Shown piece after piece: positions 18,609 to 27,781 of a stretch of DNA of 64,000 bases. Numbering within the stretch: the first letter of the stretch is position 1; every line of letters begins with the position of its first letter. A program made the position numbers and the translations under genes. This stretch comes from Parvibaculum sp002684405 (lineage in GTDB: Bacteria > Pseudomonadota > Alphaproteobacteria > Parvibaculales > Parvibaculaceae). A model generated the notes under the pieces. It was not told the DNA's origin, did not search any database, and saw only the letters and a list, made by a program, of their open reading frames with translations. Location of the stretch: NCBI GenBank assembly GCA_965140395.1, contig OZ223207.1, forward strand, positions 1,116,001-1,180,000, in the 5' to 3' direction.

Positions 18609-20015
18609 TCAATCTCCCGCATGTACCGTCGGCGTCGAGACGTGGAATTTCGGATCGTCGAAATTCGCGCGCTTTTCGGCGTAATAGCGTTCGTACCAGT
18701 CGCCTTCGCGTTCCGCATTGAAGGTGAGGAACATGGCCCGGCGGGATGTGTTGCTCTCATTGGGCGAGGAACGGTGTGGCGCGAAACTATCGAAGATCAC
18801 GAGGTCGCTCGGCGCGGTTTCGATGGTCTGCCAGTCCAGCGCGTCGGCGATTTCCGGCGCGATGTCGCCATTATGCGGACCGCCGTTCTCGAAGCGCAAC
18901 AGTGCCCGACCGTCGATGCGTTCTTCCACGGCATCGGCGTGATTGTCGGGAAACCCAGCCCAATCCTTTGCGAATTCCAGGCAACCGTTTTCCCGGGTGG
19001 CCGTGTCGACCGAGATCATGGCCGTCACATTGTAGCGTGGTCCGAATGATTTATAGGCCGCGAAATCCTGATGTGGGCCGAAGGCGCCACCGCCGGGATG
19101 CTTCTCATTCTCCTTATCCTTGAAGGGGATAAAGGCCTCGCCCGTCAGCGCCTCGATCACGGGCGCGATGCGGGTGTCGATAAGGTTTTTGAACTCCGGA
19201 CGGCTGCCCAGCAGATACTCAAAACGGCAGATTTGCAACGGATCGGCGGCTTCCGGCACGACGATGAGTTCGTCGGGGCGCGTCGCAAGCAGTTCAGCCA
19301 CCGGTCGGCCACTGGAGATCGCCTCACGCAGAAGCAAGTCCGCGCTCGCGCCCATTTCGTTCGACAGGCGATTGAAGGTTGCGGCTTCCGCTTCCGAAAA
19401 GAAGCCGCGCAGCACAACGACGCCGTCGCGCCGGAATGTTTCACGTTCTTTATTGCTGATCGCAGCGGCGGGCAGATAACGCAGGAAGTGCTCGAGAGGC
19501 GGGGTCTCCATTGCCGGGTCTTTCGCCTCTTCATCATAGCGGCGCAGGCGAATGGCCTCGTCAGCATAATCCTTCGCAATGAAGGCGGCGGTTTCGCTCT
19601 CGCTCATCTGGCCGCCTTGCAGCTTCAGGCTCAACACGGAATCGGGCGCGAGCTTGTCCATATAGCCGGGTTCGGTCGCGCAGAGATAGCGCTTGGCCTC
19701 CACATGCATCCGTACCGGTTCGGCAAGGGCGGCGGGCAGGCGTTTCGCGAGCCATTTCGCACCGAGTATCTCATGTCGGTCGTCGACCCCTTCCTCAGCC
19801 GGGTTCTCGCCCAGCTTGTGGATCATGTGCCCAATATCGTGAAGCAGCGCAGCGAGAATGAGCGCAGGGGCTTCGCCGTTCGCTTCCGCCAGCGCTGCGC
19901 TTTGCAGCGCGTGCTGAAGCTGGTTGATGTCCTCCAGCCCATATCGGCTCGTGGCACGCTCAGTGTAGATCTGCGTGATTTCATCGACTGCTGAGATACT
20001 GGCTGGTTCCGGCAT
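18609..20015 (-). CDS. fused PhnZ-like HD oxygenase and PhnY-like Fe(II)/2-oxoglutarate dioxygenase
   Basis: I choose the ATG at 20015 (MPEPASISAVDE), preceded by AGGA, giving 468 residues; a GTG at 20057 is less likely. Residues 15-175 form an HD domain of the PhnZ/TmpB type. Tyr25, Glu28, His35, His59-Asp60, His81, His104, Lys108 and Asp161 fall at or within one position of the PhnZ diiron and substrate residues known from its structure. Residues 190-455 are a phytanoyl-CoA-dioxygenase (PhyH) domain like PhnY/TmpA, with the iron triad His315-x-Asp317 and His414, and Arg425/426 for 2-oxoglutarate. In known pathways the dioxygenase hydroxylates a 2-aminoethylphosphonate and the HD enzyme cleaves the C-P bond. 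No phosphonate transporter or regulator is nearby, so the substrate remains open. Confidence 0.9.
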   Translation of the reverse strand: MPEPASISAVDEITQIYTERATSRYGLEDINQLQHALQSAALAEANGEAPALILAALLHDIGHMIHKLGENPAEEGVDDRHEILGAKWLAKRLPAALAEPVRMHVEAKRYLCATEPGYMDKLAPDSVLSLKLQGGQMSESETAAFIAKDYADEAIRLRRYDEEAKDPAMETPPLEHFLRYLPAAAISNKERETFRRDGVVVLRGFFSEAEAATFNRLSNEMGASADLLLREAISSGRPVAELLATRPDELIVVPEAADPLQICRFEYLLGSRPEFKNLIDTRIAPVIEALTGEAFIPFKDKENEKHPGGGAFGPHQDFAAYKSFGPRYNVTAMISVDTATRENGCLEFAKDWAGFPDNHADAVEERIDGRALLRFENGGPHNGDIAPEIADALDWQTIETAPSDLVIFDSFAPHRSSPNESNTSRRAMFLTFNAEREGDWYERYYAEKRANFDDPKFHVSTPTVHAGD

Positions 20016-20096
20016 GGCGATCCTGCTGACTACGGGAGGAGCGCCAAGTTTACCCACGGAATGTGACAGGCCGAATAGAAGATCGTTTCGGCTTGA

Positions 20097-20777
20097 TTAG
20101 CCGTTCGCGTCTCCCAGCTTCAGCGCCCGACAGTCTTTTCCCCGGGCCTTCAACTGCGCACAAAGCGTTTCCGCGGCGGCGCGGCTCGACAGGGGGTCGG
20201 TCAGGAGGCGGGTGTAGACCTTTCCATCCCGGCTTTCATATCGCATCGTCGTCCAGCCCCGTCCCGACAGCATGTCCGGATAACGAGTGGAAAGAATGCG
20301 CTTTCCTTTCTCGATATTGGCCGCGTCGAGATAAGACGCGAGATGGACGGCCCAGCCGCTCCGGTTCCGCCCATCCTCGGCGCCGTCGGTAAGAGTGGGG
20401 CGGATGTCGAGGGTTACGGGCTTTGCGACCGGCTGCTGCTTCTGCCGGGGAGAAATGGAGGCGGTGGTGAGGCCTAGCCCGGCTTCGAGCGTACCCAGCC
20501 GATTGTTCATCGACCGGTCGCTTGCCTTGAGGTCGGTCAGCACCGGCTCGATAACGGTATATTTTCGGTCCAGCGTCGCAACGCGGGCTTCCAGACGATC
20601 GAGGCGCCGTTCGACGCTTTCCGCGGGCGGGGCCTGGTCGGCCGCTGCTTCCGCCTTGTCCTGCGCTGTGGGCACGCCTGCGCCCGCTGCGCGCTCCGAA
20701 CAGGCTGACAGGCCCAGCGAAAGCGGGACCATGATGAGCGCTGCTGCGATTGCGCCGGGCACCGGCCTGATTGTCAT
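20097..20777 (-). CDS. SPOR-domain lipoprotein
   Basis: The start at 20777 (MTIRPVPGAIAAALIMVPL) follows GGAGGT and yields 226 residues. A lipoprotein signal with lipobox LSAC places the protein in the envelope. A coiled-coil-prone region (ERRLDRLEARVATLDRKY) follows. The C-terminal 75 residues look like a SPOR domain (WAVHLASYLDAANIEKGKRIL ... KVYTRLLTDPLSSRAAAETLCAQL), which in this family binds denuded peptidoglycan at division septa. It is adjacent to and on the same strand as the HD/dioxygenase gene, with about 80 bases between them. A frame extension upstream to 20966 is not supported. Confidence 0.72.
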   Translation of the reverse strand: MTIRPVPGAIAAALIMVPLSLGLSACSERAAGAGVPTAQDKAEAAADQAPPAESVERRLDRLEARVATLDRKYTVIEPVLTDLKASDRSMNNRLGTLEAGLGLTTASISPRQKQQPVAKPVTLDIRPTLTDGAEDGRNRSGWAVHLASYLDAANIEKGKRILSTRYPDMLSGRGWTTMRYESRDGKVYTRLLTDPLSSRAAAETLCAQLKARGKDCRALKLGDANG

Positions 20778-21058
20778 CGAAAGTCCGACCTCCAAACTGC
20801 GATACCGCGACCACCGGTCACCGCACCACCTGTCTTTCGTTAGTGCGAGTCGGGCAATGCGGTCAAACGCAGGACTCCGGGCCTTCTGCCGATTTCTTGT
20901 GCAAGGTGCGAATGTTTTGCCCGGCTCGACAAGGAGAGGGGTTCCGGTAAGTCTTAGCAAATGCATGATTGTGCGTGAGGTCCGTTTTCTGCATAGGATT
21001 GCGCCAGGACGGTCGGTCGCGGCAGCCGGTCCAGAGGAAACTAGAAACGGGGAAAGGC

Positions 21059-21364
21059 ATGTCGTTGAACGAGTTGGTGGGGAGCCTGACGGCGCAGGAA
21101 TTGGCGGTCGCCGGCGGGCTGGTTTTCTTTGCGATTTTCTTTCTGGGCCTGGTCATAAGGAGCTGGTTTCTGACCCAGCTCCTGAATGAGCGGGCGGCGA
21201 GAACCGAGGCGTCGAACCGACTGGAGCGGGCCAAGCCCGCTGTGGTTTCCTCCAAGCCGGTACGCGCTGCGTTGCGCAAACCGATCCCGGCCGTGCGCTC
21301 GGCAGTCCCGGCGCCCCGAAATCATCGCTACAATGGTTCAAACGGGCGGGCCCGCAGCTCGTAA
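21059..21364 (+). CDS. small single-pass membrane protein
   Basis: The ATG at 21059 follows GGGGAAAGG and gives 101 residues. Residues 14-40 (ELAVAGGLVFFAIFFLGLVIRSWF) form one membrane helix. The tail is basic and rich in Ala, Pro and Arg (KPVRAALRKPIPAVRS) and is probably cytoplasmic. I do not recognise a family. It is divergent from the SPOR lipoprotein and precedes cysD by about 170 bases. Confidence 0.55.
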   Translation: MSLNELVGSLTAQELAVAGGLVFFAIFFLGLVIRSWFLTQLLNERAARTEASNRLERAKPAVVSSKPVRAALRKPIPAVRSAVPAPRNHRYNGSNGRARSS

Positions 21365-21538
21365 CGAAGAATATTCTGCGTCTATTGTCGCTATGGTTCT
21401 TTCTTACGCGATGAGGCCTTGCAATCGCGAGCGCGCGCGTCTAAATCACATTCAATATCGGGGTTGAAGATAACTCCACAAATTTTTCTTGTAATATAGT
21501 CACGCGGATATGTCGACCGCCGTGTGAAGGAGCAAGGC

Positions 21539-22333
21539 ATGGATCGTCTCGATCAGCTTGAGAGCCAAAGCATCTACATCTTCCGGGAAGCGTTCAACCG
21601 GATCGAAAACATCGCGATGTTGTGGTCGCTGGGCAAAGACTCCAACGTGATGATCTGGCTTGCCCGCAAGGCCTTCTTCGGCCACGTGCCCTTCCCGGTG
21701 ATGCATGTGGACACGGAAAAGAAGTTTCCGGAGATGTATGAATTCAGGGACCGCTATGCAGACGAGTGGAACCTGAACTTCATCCGCGAGCTTTGCCCGC
21801 CGATCGAGGAAGTCGATCAGACGCTGCCGCCTGCCGCGCGCTCCGCCTCGCGTAAGACGGCGGGACTCAAAGCTGCCATCCAGAAGCACCAGTTCAACGC
21901 GCTTTTCGCCGGCATTCGCCGCGACGAGGAGGCCACTCGCGCCAAAGAGCGCGTTTTCAGCCCGCGCGGCCAAACGGGTCAGTGGGATTTCCGCGATCAG
22001 CCGCCGGAGTTCTGGGACCAGTTCAAGACTGAGTTCCCGCCCGGAACCCATGTGCGCGTGCATCCGCTGCTGCACTGGACGGAGATCGACATCTGGCTCT
22101 ACACGCAGCGTGAGAACATTCCGGTCATTCCGCTCTATTTTGCAAAGGACGGAAAGCGCTACCGCTCGCTGGGCGACCAGGACATCACCAATCCGGTGGA
22201 GAGCGAAGCGTCGACGATCGAGGAGATCATCGAAGAGCTGAGCACGACCAGGGTCTCCGAGCGCTCCGGCCGCGCTATGGATCATGAATCCGAGGATGCT
22301 TTCGAGCGTCTTCGCGCCGATGGCTACCTGTAA
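21539..22333 (+). CDS. cysD: sulfate adenylyltransferase subunit 2
   Basis: CysD is the catalytic small subunit of ATP sulfurylase, which makes APS from sulfate and ATP together with the CysN GTPase. The start at 21539 (MDRLDQLESQS) lies 7 bases after GAAGGAG and gives 264 residues. The PP-loop is modified as is usual in CysD (MLWSLGKDSNVMIWLARK). HVDTEKKFPEMYEFRD and AGIRRDEEATRAKERVFSPR are diagnostic. cysNC begins 12 bases downstream, a typical two-gene operon. No CysB-type operator was recognised upstream. Confidence 0.97.
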   Translation: MDRLDQLESQSIYIFREAFNRIENIAMLWSLGKDSNVMIWLARKAFFGHVPFPVMHVDTEKKFPEMYEFRDRYADEWNLNFIRELCPPIEEVDQTLPPAARSASRKTAGLKAAIQKHQFNALFAGIRRDEEATRAKERVFSPRGQTGQWDFRDQPPEFWDQFKTEFPPGTHVRVHPLLHWTEIDIWLYTQRENIPVIPLYFAKDGKRYRSLGDQDITNPVESEASTIEEIIEELSTTRVSERSGRAMDHESEDAFERLRADGYL

Positions 22334-22345
22334 GGGGGATAAGAC

Positions 22346-24268
22346 ATGACCAAGGCACAGGCAGACACGGCTATGAAAGTCATCGAAGGTGGCAAAAGCG
22401 TTAGCAATGCGCGCGACCTGCTCCGGATCGTGATCGTGGGGCATGTGGACCACGGCAAATCCACGCTTGTCGGGCGGATGTTCCACGACACCGGCTCGCT
22501 GCCCGACGGCAAGTTCGAATCCATCACCGAGATGTGCAAGCGGCGCGGCGTGCCCTTCGAATGGGCGTTCCTGATGGATGCGCTTCAGGCCGAACGCGAT
22601 CAGGGCATCACCATCGATACGAGCCAGATCTGGTTCAAGACCGATCAGCGTGACTACACGATCATTGATGCGCCGGGCCACAAGGAATTCCTGAAGAACA
22701 TGATCACCGGCGCGGCTCAGTCCGACGCGGCGCTGCTCATCATCGATGCGGCGGAAGGCGTGCGCGAGCAGTCGCGGCGCCACGGTTACCTGCTGCATCT
22801 TCTCGGCGTGCGCCAAGTGGCGGTCGCGGTGAACAAGATGGACCTTGTCGATTATGACAAGGAGACCTTCGACCGGATCGAGGCGGAGTATCGCGACTAT
22901 CTCCGCTCCATCGGTGTCGAACCGACTTTCGTCATTCCGGTGTCGGCGCGCGAAGGCGATAATATCGTCGGACCGTCCACCAATACGCCCTGGTACAAGG
23001 GGCCGAGCATTATCGGTGCGTTGGACAGTTTCCAGCCCAAGAGCGATCCGGTGGACAGGCCGCTGCGCATGCCGGTGCAGGATGTCTACAAATTCGATCA
23101 GCGCCGCATCATTGCGGGCCGCGTCGAGGAAGGCGTCATCAAGGTCGGCGACGAGTTGCTGTTCTCGCCCTCCAACAAGACCGCGCGCGTGGAGTCCATC
23201 GAAGAGTGGCATCAGGTCCCCGGCCGCAAGGCGCCGACCCAAGCGGAAGCGGGCTATTCCATCGGCATTACGCTCGATGAGCAGATTTTCGTCGAGCGCG
23301 GCGAGGTCATCAGTCATATCGAGCACTCACCCATCGAGACGGATGTCTTCCGCGCCCGTGTTTTCTGGCTGGGCAAGGAACCGATGGTGCCCGGCAAAAC
23401 CTACCGTCTGAAGCTCGGGACGCTGGATGCGCCGGTTACGGTGCAGTCGATCGAAACGATCATCGATACGTCGGACCTTTCCGGTACCTCCTCGCATCAG
23501 GTCGAGCGCAACCAGGTGGCGGAGGTCGTGATGCGGGCCCGCCGCATGCTGGCGCTGGATGAATTCGAGACCTCGCCCAAGAGCGGCCGTTTCGTCCTTG
23601 TCGACAAATACGACATTGCCGGCGGCGGCATCATTTCCATGGAAGGCTATGCCGACCAGCGAGGCCTCATTACCGCGCGGTCCAGCAACATCACCAAGGT
23701 GGAGCACGGGATCGACGAGCAGGCGAGGGCGTTCCGCAACGGGCACAAGGGCGGGGTGCTCTGGTTCACCGGCCTGTCCGGCGCCGGTAAATCCACGCTG
23801 GCCGTCGCGCTGGAGAAAAAGCTCTTCGAGAAGGGCTATAACGTCTATGTGCTCGACGGCGACAATATCCGCCACGGGCTCAATGCCAATCTTGGCTTCT
23901 CGCCGGAGGACCGGGCTGAGAACATTCGTCGCGTCGGTGAAGTGGCAGCGCTGTTCGCTCGTGCCGGCATGATTGCAATCACCTCCTTCATCTCGCCTTA
24001 CCGGTCGGATCGCGACCGGGCGCGCGAGGCGGGCGGCGATGATTTTCACGAGATCTATGTGAAGGCCGATGTGGAGACGTGCGAAAAGCGCGATCCGAAA
24101 GGTCTCTACAAGAAGGCCCGCTCTGGCGAGATCAAGGATTTCACGGGTGTCTCGGCGCCTTATGAGGCCCCTGATATGGCGGACCTTGAAGTCGACACAT
24201 CCGCGGGATCGGTCGAGGAGTGCATCGAACAACTCGCCAATTACGTCGAGGCCCGGTTCAAGATGTGA
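22346..24268 (+). CDS. cysNC: bifunctional sulfate adenylyltransferase subunit 1 / adenylylsulfate kinase
   Basis: This 640-residue fusion has two parts. Residues 1 to about 440 are the CysN GTPase, with P-loop GHVDHGKST (residues 32-40), DAPGHKEF and NKMDLVDY. From about residue 465 on is the CysC APS kinase, with P-loop GLSGAGKST and the FISPYRSDRD motif. CysN drives CysD by GTP hydrolysis, and CysC phosphorylates APS to PAPS. The fusion (also called NodQ in rhizobia) is common in alphaproteobacteria and channels APS. It forms an operon with cysD. No cysH or sulfotransferase is close, so the fate of PAPS is not shown here. Confidence 0.97.
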   Translation: MTKAQADTAMKVIEGGKSVSNARDLLRIVIVGHVDHGKSTLVGRMFHDTGSLPDGKFESITEMCKRRGVPFEWAFLMDALQAERDQGITIDTSQIWFKTDQRDYTIIDAPGHKEFLKNMITGAAQSDAALLIIDAAEGVREQSRRHGYLLHLLGVRQVAVAVNKMDLVDYDKETFDRIEAEYRDYLRSIGVEPTFVIPVSAREGDNIVGPSTNTPWYKGPSIIGALDSFQPKSDPVDRPLRMPVQDVYKFDQRRIIAGRVEEGVIKVGDELLFSPSNKTARVESIEEWHQVPGRKAPTQAEAGYSIGITLDEQIFVERGEVISHIEHSPIETDVFRARVFWLGKEPMVPGKTYRLKLGTLDAPVTVQSIETIIDTSDLSGTSSHQVERNQVAEVVMRARRMLALDEFETSPKSGRFVLVDKYDIAGGGIISMEGYADQRGLITARSSNITKVEHGIDEQARAFRNGHKGGVLWFTGLSGAGKSTLAVALEKKLFEKGYNVYVLDGDNIRHGLNANLGFSPEDRAENIRRVGEVAALFARAGMIAITSFISPYRSDRDRAREAGGDDFHEIYVKADVETCEKRDPKGLYKKARSGEIKDFTGVSAPYEAPDMADLEVDTSAGSVEECIEQLANYVEARFKM

Positions 24269-24291
24269 GCCTGGCACCTGCCGAATATCGT

Positions 24292-24321
24292 CTTGCCCGG
24301 TTCCCTTGTGAGCCGGGCAAG
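24292..24321 (+). terminator. hairpin downstream of cysNC
   Basis: CTTGCCCGG at 24292-24300 pairs perfectly with CCGGGCAAG at 24313-24321 around a 12-base loop, 24 bases after the cysNC stop. The A/T-rich sequence that follows lacks a T-run, so its role as a terminator is only plausible. Confidence 0.4.
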
Positions 24322-24461
24322 ATAGTGAAATATAAATTTATTTCAGAACAGACTGATCTCCGTGCGAATTTGCCCGCGCTCGACCATCGAGTCGCGGTAT
24401 TTTCATATGTGCGTCCGACTGACCTTATTTTCCGGACGCCTGAAGACGAAACGGATAGGTG

Positions 24462-25823
24462 ATGGCGAGAGAGACGGTCACTGCAATCATTCTTGCAGCG
24501 GGGAAGGGCACGCGCATGAAGTCGCGGCTGCCCAAGGTCCTGCACAAGATTGCCGGCCGGCCGATGCTTGGCCATGTGCTCTCCTCGGTTCATGAAATTC
24601 CCAATGCCCGCTCCGTGCTGGTGGTCGGGCCGGACATGGACGAAGTCGCGACCTATGCGAAGAGCCTCGCTCCAGATACGGGCATTGCCGTCCAGACCGA
24701 GCAACTCGGCACGGCCCATGCCGCGCTGATGGCTCAACCTGAAATCTCCGACCGGGAGGGCGTTGTCCTTGTGATCTTCGGCGACACGCCTCTGATGCAT
24801 CCCGAAACACTTGCCGCCATGGCCAATAACTGCCGTGAGGAAGCCGATATCGTCGTTCTGGGCTTCCGGCCCGCGGATCCGGCCGCCTATGGGCGACTGG
24901 TGCTCGATGAGGTCGGTACGCTTCAGAAGATCGTCGAATTCAAGGATGCAAGCGCAACCGAAAGGGCTATTACCCTGTGCAATGGCGGCGCGATGGCGGT
25001 TCGTGCCGAATATCTTTTCGATCTCCTTTCCAAAGTCGGTAACGACAATGCGGCTGGTGAATATTATCTGCCAGACATTGTCGGCCTCGCGCGTGAAAGG
25101 GACCTTACCTGCCGCGTGCAGGAAGGTGAGGAAGAGGAAGTGCAAGGGGTCAATAGCCGGGCCGATCTCGCCGCAGCGGAAGCGGTTATGCAGCGCCGCT
25201 TGCGACAGGCAGCGATGGCGGGCGGCGCAACGCTTGCCGACCCGGATAGCACCTATTTCAGTTTCGACACGGTACTCGGGCAGGACGTGACCGTCGGACA
25301 GAACGTCGTCTTCGGCCCCGGCGTGAACGTTGCTGATGGCGCGACGATCAAGCCCTTCTCTCACCTGGAAGGAGCGACGGTTGCCGCCAATGCGGAAGTC
25401 GGGCCTTTTGCCCGCATTCGTCCAGGATCTTCCATTGGCGCGGGCGCGAAGATCGGCAATTTTGTGGAAACGAAAAAGGCCGAGGTCGAAGAAGGCGCGA
25501 AGGTCAGTCACCTTTCCTATATCGGCGACGCGCGCGTTGGCGCACATGCCAACATCGGGGCGGGCACGATCACCTGCAATTACGACGGCTACAACAAGTT
25601 CTTCACCGATATCGGGGCCCGGGCGTTTGTCGGCTCCAATTCGGCTCTGGTCGCACCGGTAAAGATCGGCGATGGGGCTTATCTTGGGTCGGGCAGCGTT
25701 ATTACCAAGGACGTCACGCCGGATGCGCTGGCCTTTACACGGCCAAAACAAATCGAAAAATCCGGGTGGGCCTCGACATTCCGTGCAAAGAATGAGTCCC
25801 CTGACAAGAAAACGAAGGACTGA
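24462..25823 (+). CDS. glmU: bifunctional UDP-GlcNAc pyrophosphorylase / glucosamine-1-phosphate N-acetyltransferase
   Basis: GlmU makes UDP-GlcNAc from glucosamine-1-phosphate for peptidoglycan and lipid A. The ATG at 24462 is chosen over the adjoining GTG at 24459, giving 453 residues. The N-terminal uridyltransferase has LAAGKGTRMKSRLPKVLHK, QLGTAHA and FGDTPLM. The C-terminal part is a left-handed beta helix of hexapeptide repeats with the acetyltransferase residues in VETKKAEVEEGAKVSHLSYIG and NYDGYNKF. The stop at 25823 is 3 bases before the glmS ATG, so the two are translationally coupled in one pathway operon. Confidence 0.97.
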   Translation: MARETVTAIILAAGKGTRMKSRLPKVLHKIAGRPMLGHVLSSVHEIPNARSVLVVGPDMDEVATYAKSLAPDTGIAVQTEQLGTAHAALMAQPEISDREGVVLVIFGDTPLMHPETLAAMANNCREEADIVVLGFRPADPAAYGRLVLDEVGTLQKIVEFKDASATERAITLCNGGAMAVRAEYLFDLLSKVGNDNAAGEYYLPDIVGLARERDLTCRVQEGEEEEVQGVNSRADLAAAEAVMQRRLRQAAMAGGATLADPDSTYFSFDTVLGQDVTVGQNVVFGPGVNVADGATIKPFSHLEGATVAANAEVGPFARIRPGSSIGAGAKIGNFVETKKAEVEEGAKVSHLSYIGDARVGAHANIGAGTITCNYDGYNKFFTDIGARAFVGSNSALVAPVKIGDGAYLGSGSVITKDVTPDALAFTRPKQIEKSGWASTFRAKNESPDKKTKD

Positions 25824-25826
25824 GCG

Positions 25827-27650
25827 ATGTGCGGCATTGTCGGGATCATTGGAAAACAGGATGTAGCACCGGTCATACTCGAGGCGCTGAAACGTCTTGA
25901 ATATCGTGGCTATGATAGCGCGGGCATCGCAACGCTCGACAACGGGCAGCTCACGCGCCGTCGGGCGGAAGGCAAGCTCTTCAACCTCGAGACAGCGCTT
26001 GCAGCCCAGCCTCTTCATGGCGGGCTTGGCATCGGCCATACGAGATGGGCAACCCATGGCGCGCCGACGGAAAACAACGCGCATCCTCATGTGACCGACC
26101 GGGCTGCTATCGTCCATAACGGCATCATCGAAAACTTTCGCGAATTGCGGCAGATGCTGCTGGAGAAGGGGTTCTCTTTTTCCACCGATACCGATTCCGA
26201 AATCATCGCCCATCTGGTGACCGATCATCTAAACCGGGGCAAGGATCCCCGGAAGGCCGCCGCCGATGCGTTACGCGAACTGGAAGGCGCGTTTGCCGTT
26301 GCCATCATTTTCTCCGGCGAAGAGGATTTGATGATCGGCGCGCGGCGCGGTAGCCCGCTTGCCGTCGGCTATGGCGACAATGCGATGTATCTCGGTTCGG
26401 ACGCGTTTGCGCTGGCCCCGATGACGAACCGCGTCTCTTTTCTGGAAGAGGGGGATCGCGTCGAACTGACCCGTACAGGCGCGGTCATTTACGACGCGGC
26501 GGACCAGCTCGTGGAACGCCCCGTCAAGATCACCGATGTTTCCGCCGCCCTGGTGGACAAGGGCAATCATCGTCATTTCATGGCGAAAGAGATATTCGAG
26601 CAGCCAGAAGTGATCGGACATACGCTGTCGGAATATCTAGATCTGGTGAACGAAAAGCTTCATCTGCCGGATTTACCGGTCGACCTTGCCACGGTACCGC
26701 GCATCACCATCATTGCCTGCGGCACAGCGTTTTATGCCGGGCTCGTCGCCAAATACTGGTTCGAAAAGCTTGCACGCATTTCTGTCGAGGTCGATATCGC
26801 GTCGGAGTTCCGCTATCGCGAGGCGGCCTTGCCGGAAGGCGGGCTCGCCATCTTCATTTCTCAATCGGGTGAAACCGCAGACACGCTGGCCGCGCTTCAT
26901 TACTGCAAATCGCAGGGCCAGAAGACGCTGTCCGTCGTCAATGTGGTGGAGTCGAGTATCGCGCGCGCGTCGGATGTCATCCTGCCGACTTTTGCCGGGC
27001 CGGAAATCGGTGTGGCCTCGACCAAAGCATTTACCTGCCAGCTTGCCACGCTGCTCGTGCTCGCTGTGAGGGCCGCCATCGCGCGCGGACAAATCGATAC
27101 TGAAGAAGAGCGCCGGATCGTTCATACGCTGATCGAAACGCCGAGACATGTCGCCGAGGCGCTCGGAGCCGATGGCGCAATCCAGGACCTGAGTGTCGAT
27201 CTCGCGAAAGCGCGCGATGTGCTCTATCTGGGGCGAGGCCACAATTATCCGATTGCCCTTGAGGGTGCGCTCAAACTCAAGGAAATCTCATATATCCATG
27301 CCGAGGGCTATGCCGCGGGCGAGCTTAAACATGGCCCTATCGCTCTCATCGACGAGAATGTGCCCGTGATCGTGATAGCGCCGATGGACCCGCTCTATGA
27401 GAAAACGGTGTCCAACATGCACGAAGTCATCGCGCGCAGCGGCAGGGTGCTTTTGATCGGGGACAAGGCCGGGATCGAGCATGCGGGCGAGGGATTGTGG
27501 GAATCCATAGAGATTCCGGCGGTGGATCCCCTGATCGCTCCCATCATCAACGCCATTCCGGTGCAGCTTCTGGCCTATCACACGGCCGTCTCCAAAGGCA
27601 CCGATGTCGATCAGCCGCGAAATCTGGCAAAATCCGTCACAGTCGAATAA
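25827..27650 (+). CDS. glmS: glutamine--fructose-6-phosphate aminotransferase (isomerizing)
   Basis: GlmS makes glucosamine-6-phosphate from fructose-6-phosphate and glutamine, the first committed step toward UDP-GlcNAc. The protein has 607 residues. It begins MCGIVGIIGK with the catalytic Cys2 of the glutaminase domain, and the glutaminase block HTRWATHGAPTENNAHPH follows. Two SIS domains occupy the C-terminal half (IACGTAFYAGLVAKYWFE, SQSGETADTLAAL, LGRGHNYPIALEGALKLKE), and the end DQPRNLAKSVTVE is canonical. It is directly coupled to glmU. There is no leader between the genes that could hold a glmS ribozyme. Confidence 0.97.
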   Translation: MCGIVGIIGKQDVAPVILEALKRLEYRGYDSAGIATLDNGQLTRRRAEGKLFNLETALAAQPLHGGLGIGHTRWATHGAPTENNAHPHVTDRAAIVHNGIIENFRELRQMLLEKGFSFSTDTDSEIIAHLVTDHLNRGKDPRKAAADALRELEGAFAVAIIFSGEEDLMIGARRGSPLAVGYGDNAMYLGSDAFALAPMTNRVSFLEEGDRVELTRTGAVIYDAADQLVERPVKITDVSAALVDKGNHRHFMAKEIFEQPEVIGHTLSEYLDLVNEKLHLPDLPVDLATVPRITIIACGTAFYAGLVAKYWFEKLARISVEVDIASEFRYREAALPEGGLAIFISQSGETADTLAALHYCKSQGQKTLSVVNVVESSIARASDVILPTFAGPEIGVASTKAFTCQLATLLVLAVRAAIARGQIDTEEERRIVHTLIETPRHVAEALGADGAIQDLSVDLAKARDVLYLGRGHNYPIALEGALKLKEISYIHAEGYAAGELKHGPIALIDENVPVIVIAPMDPLYEKTVSNMHEVIARSGRVLLIGDKAGIEHAGEGLWESIEIPAVDPLIAPIINAIPVQLLAYHTAVSKGTDVDQPRNLAKSVTVE

Positions 27651-27781
27651 GCCGAATCAGTGCGGCTCGAGATGTGTCTCGGTTAACTGGCTGTAAAGCG
27701 TTGCGTTCGATCCTGATGTAACAGGCGGGGACGCCCGAGGGTTGTTTCCGGAACCGCGGCACGCACGCAAAGGACGGGGCC

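Noticed and set aside
25824..25826. glmS ribozyme or riboswitch
   Set aside because: Only 3 bases separate glmU and glmS, so there is no room for a leader.
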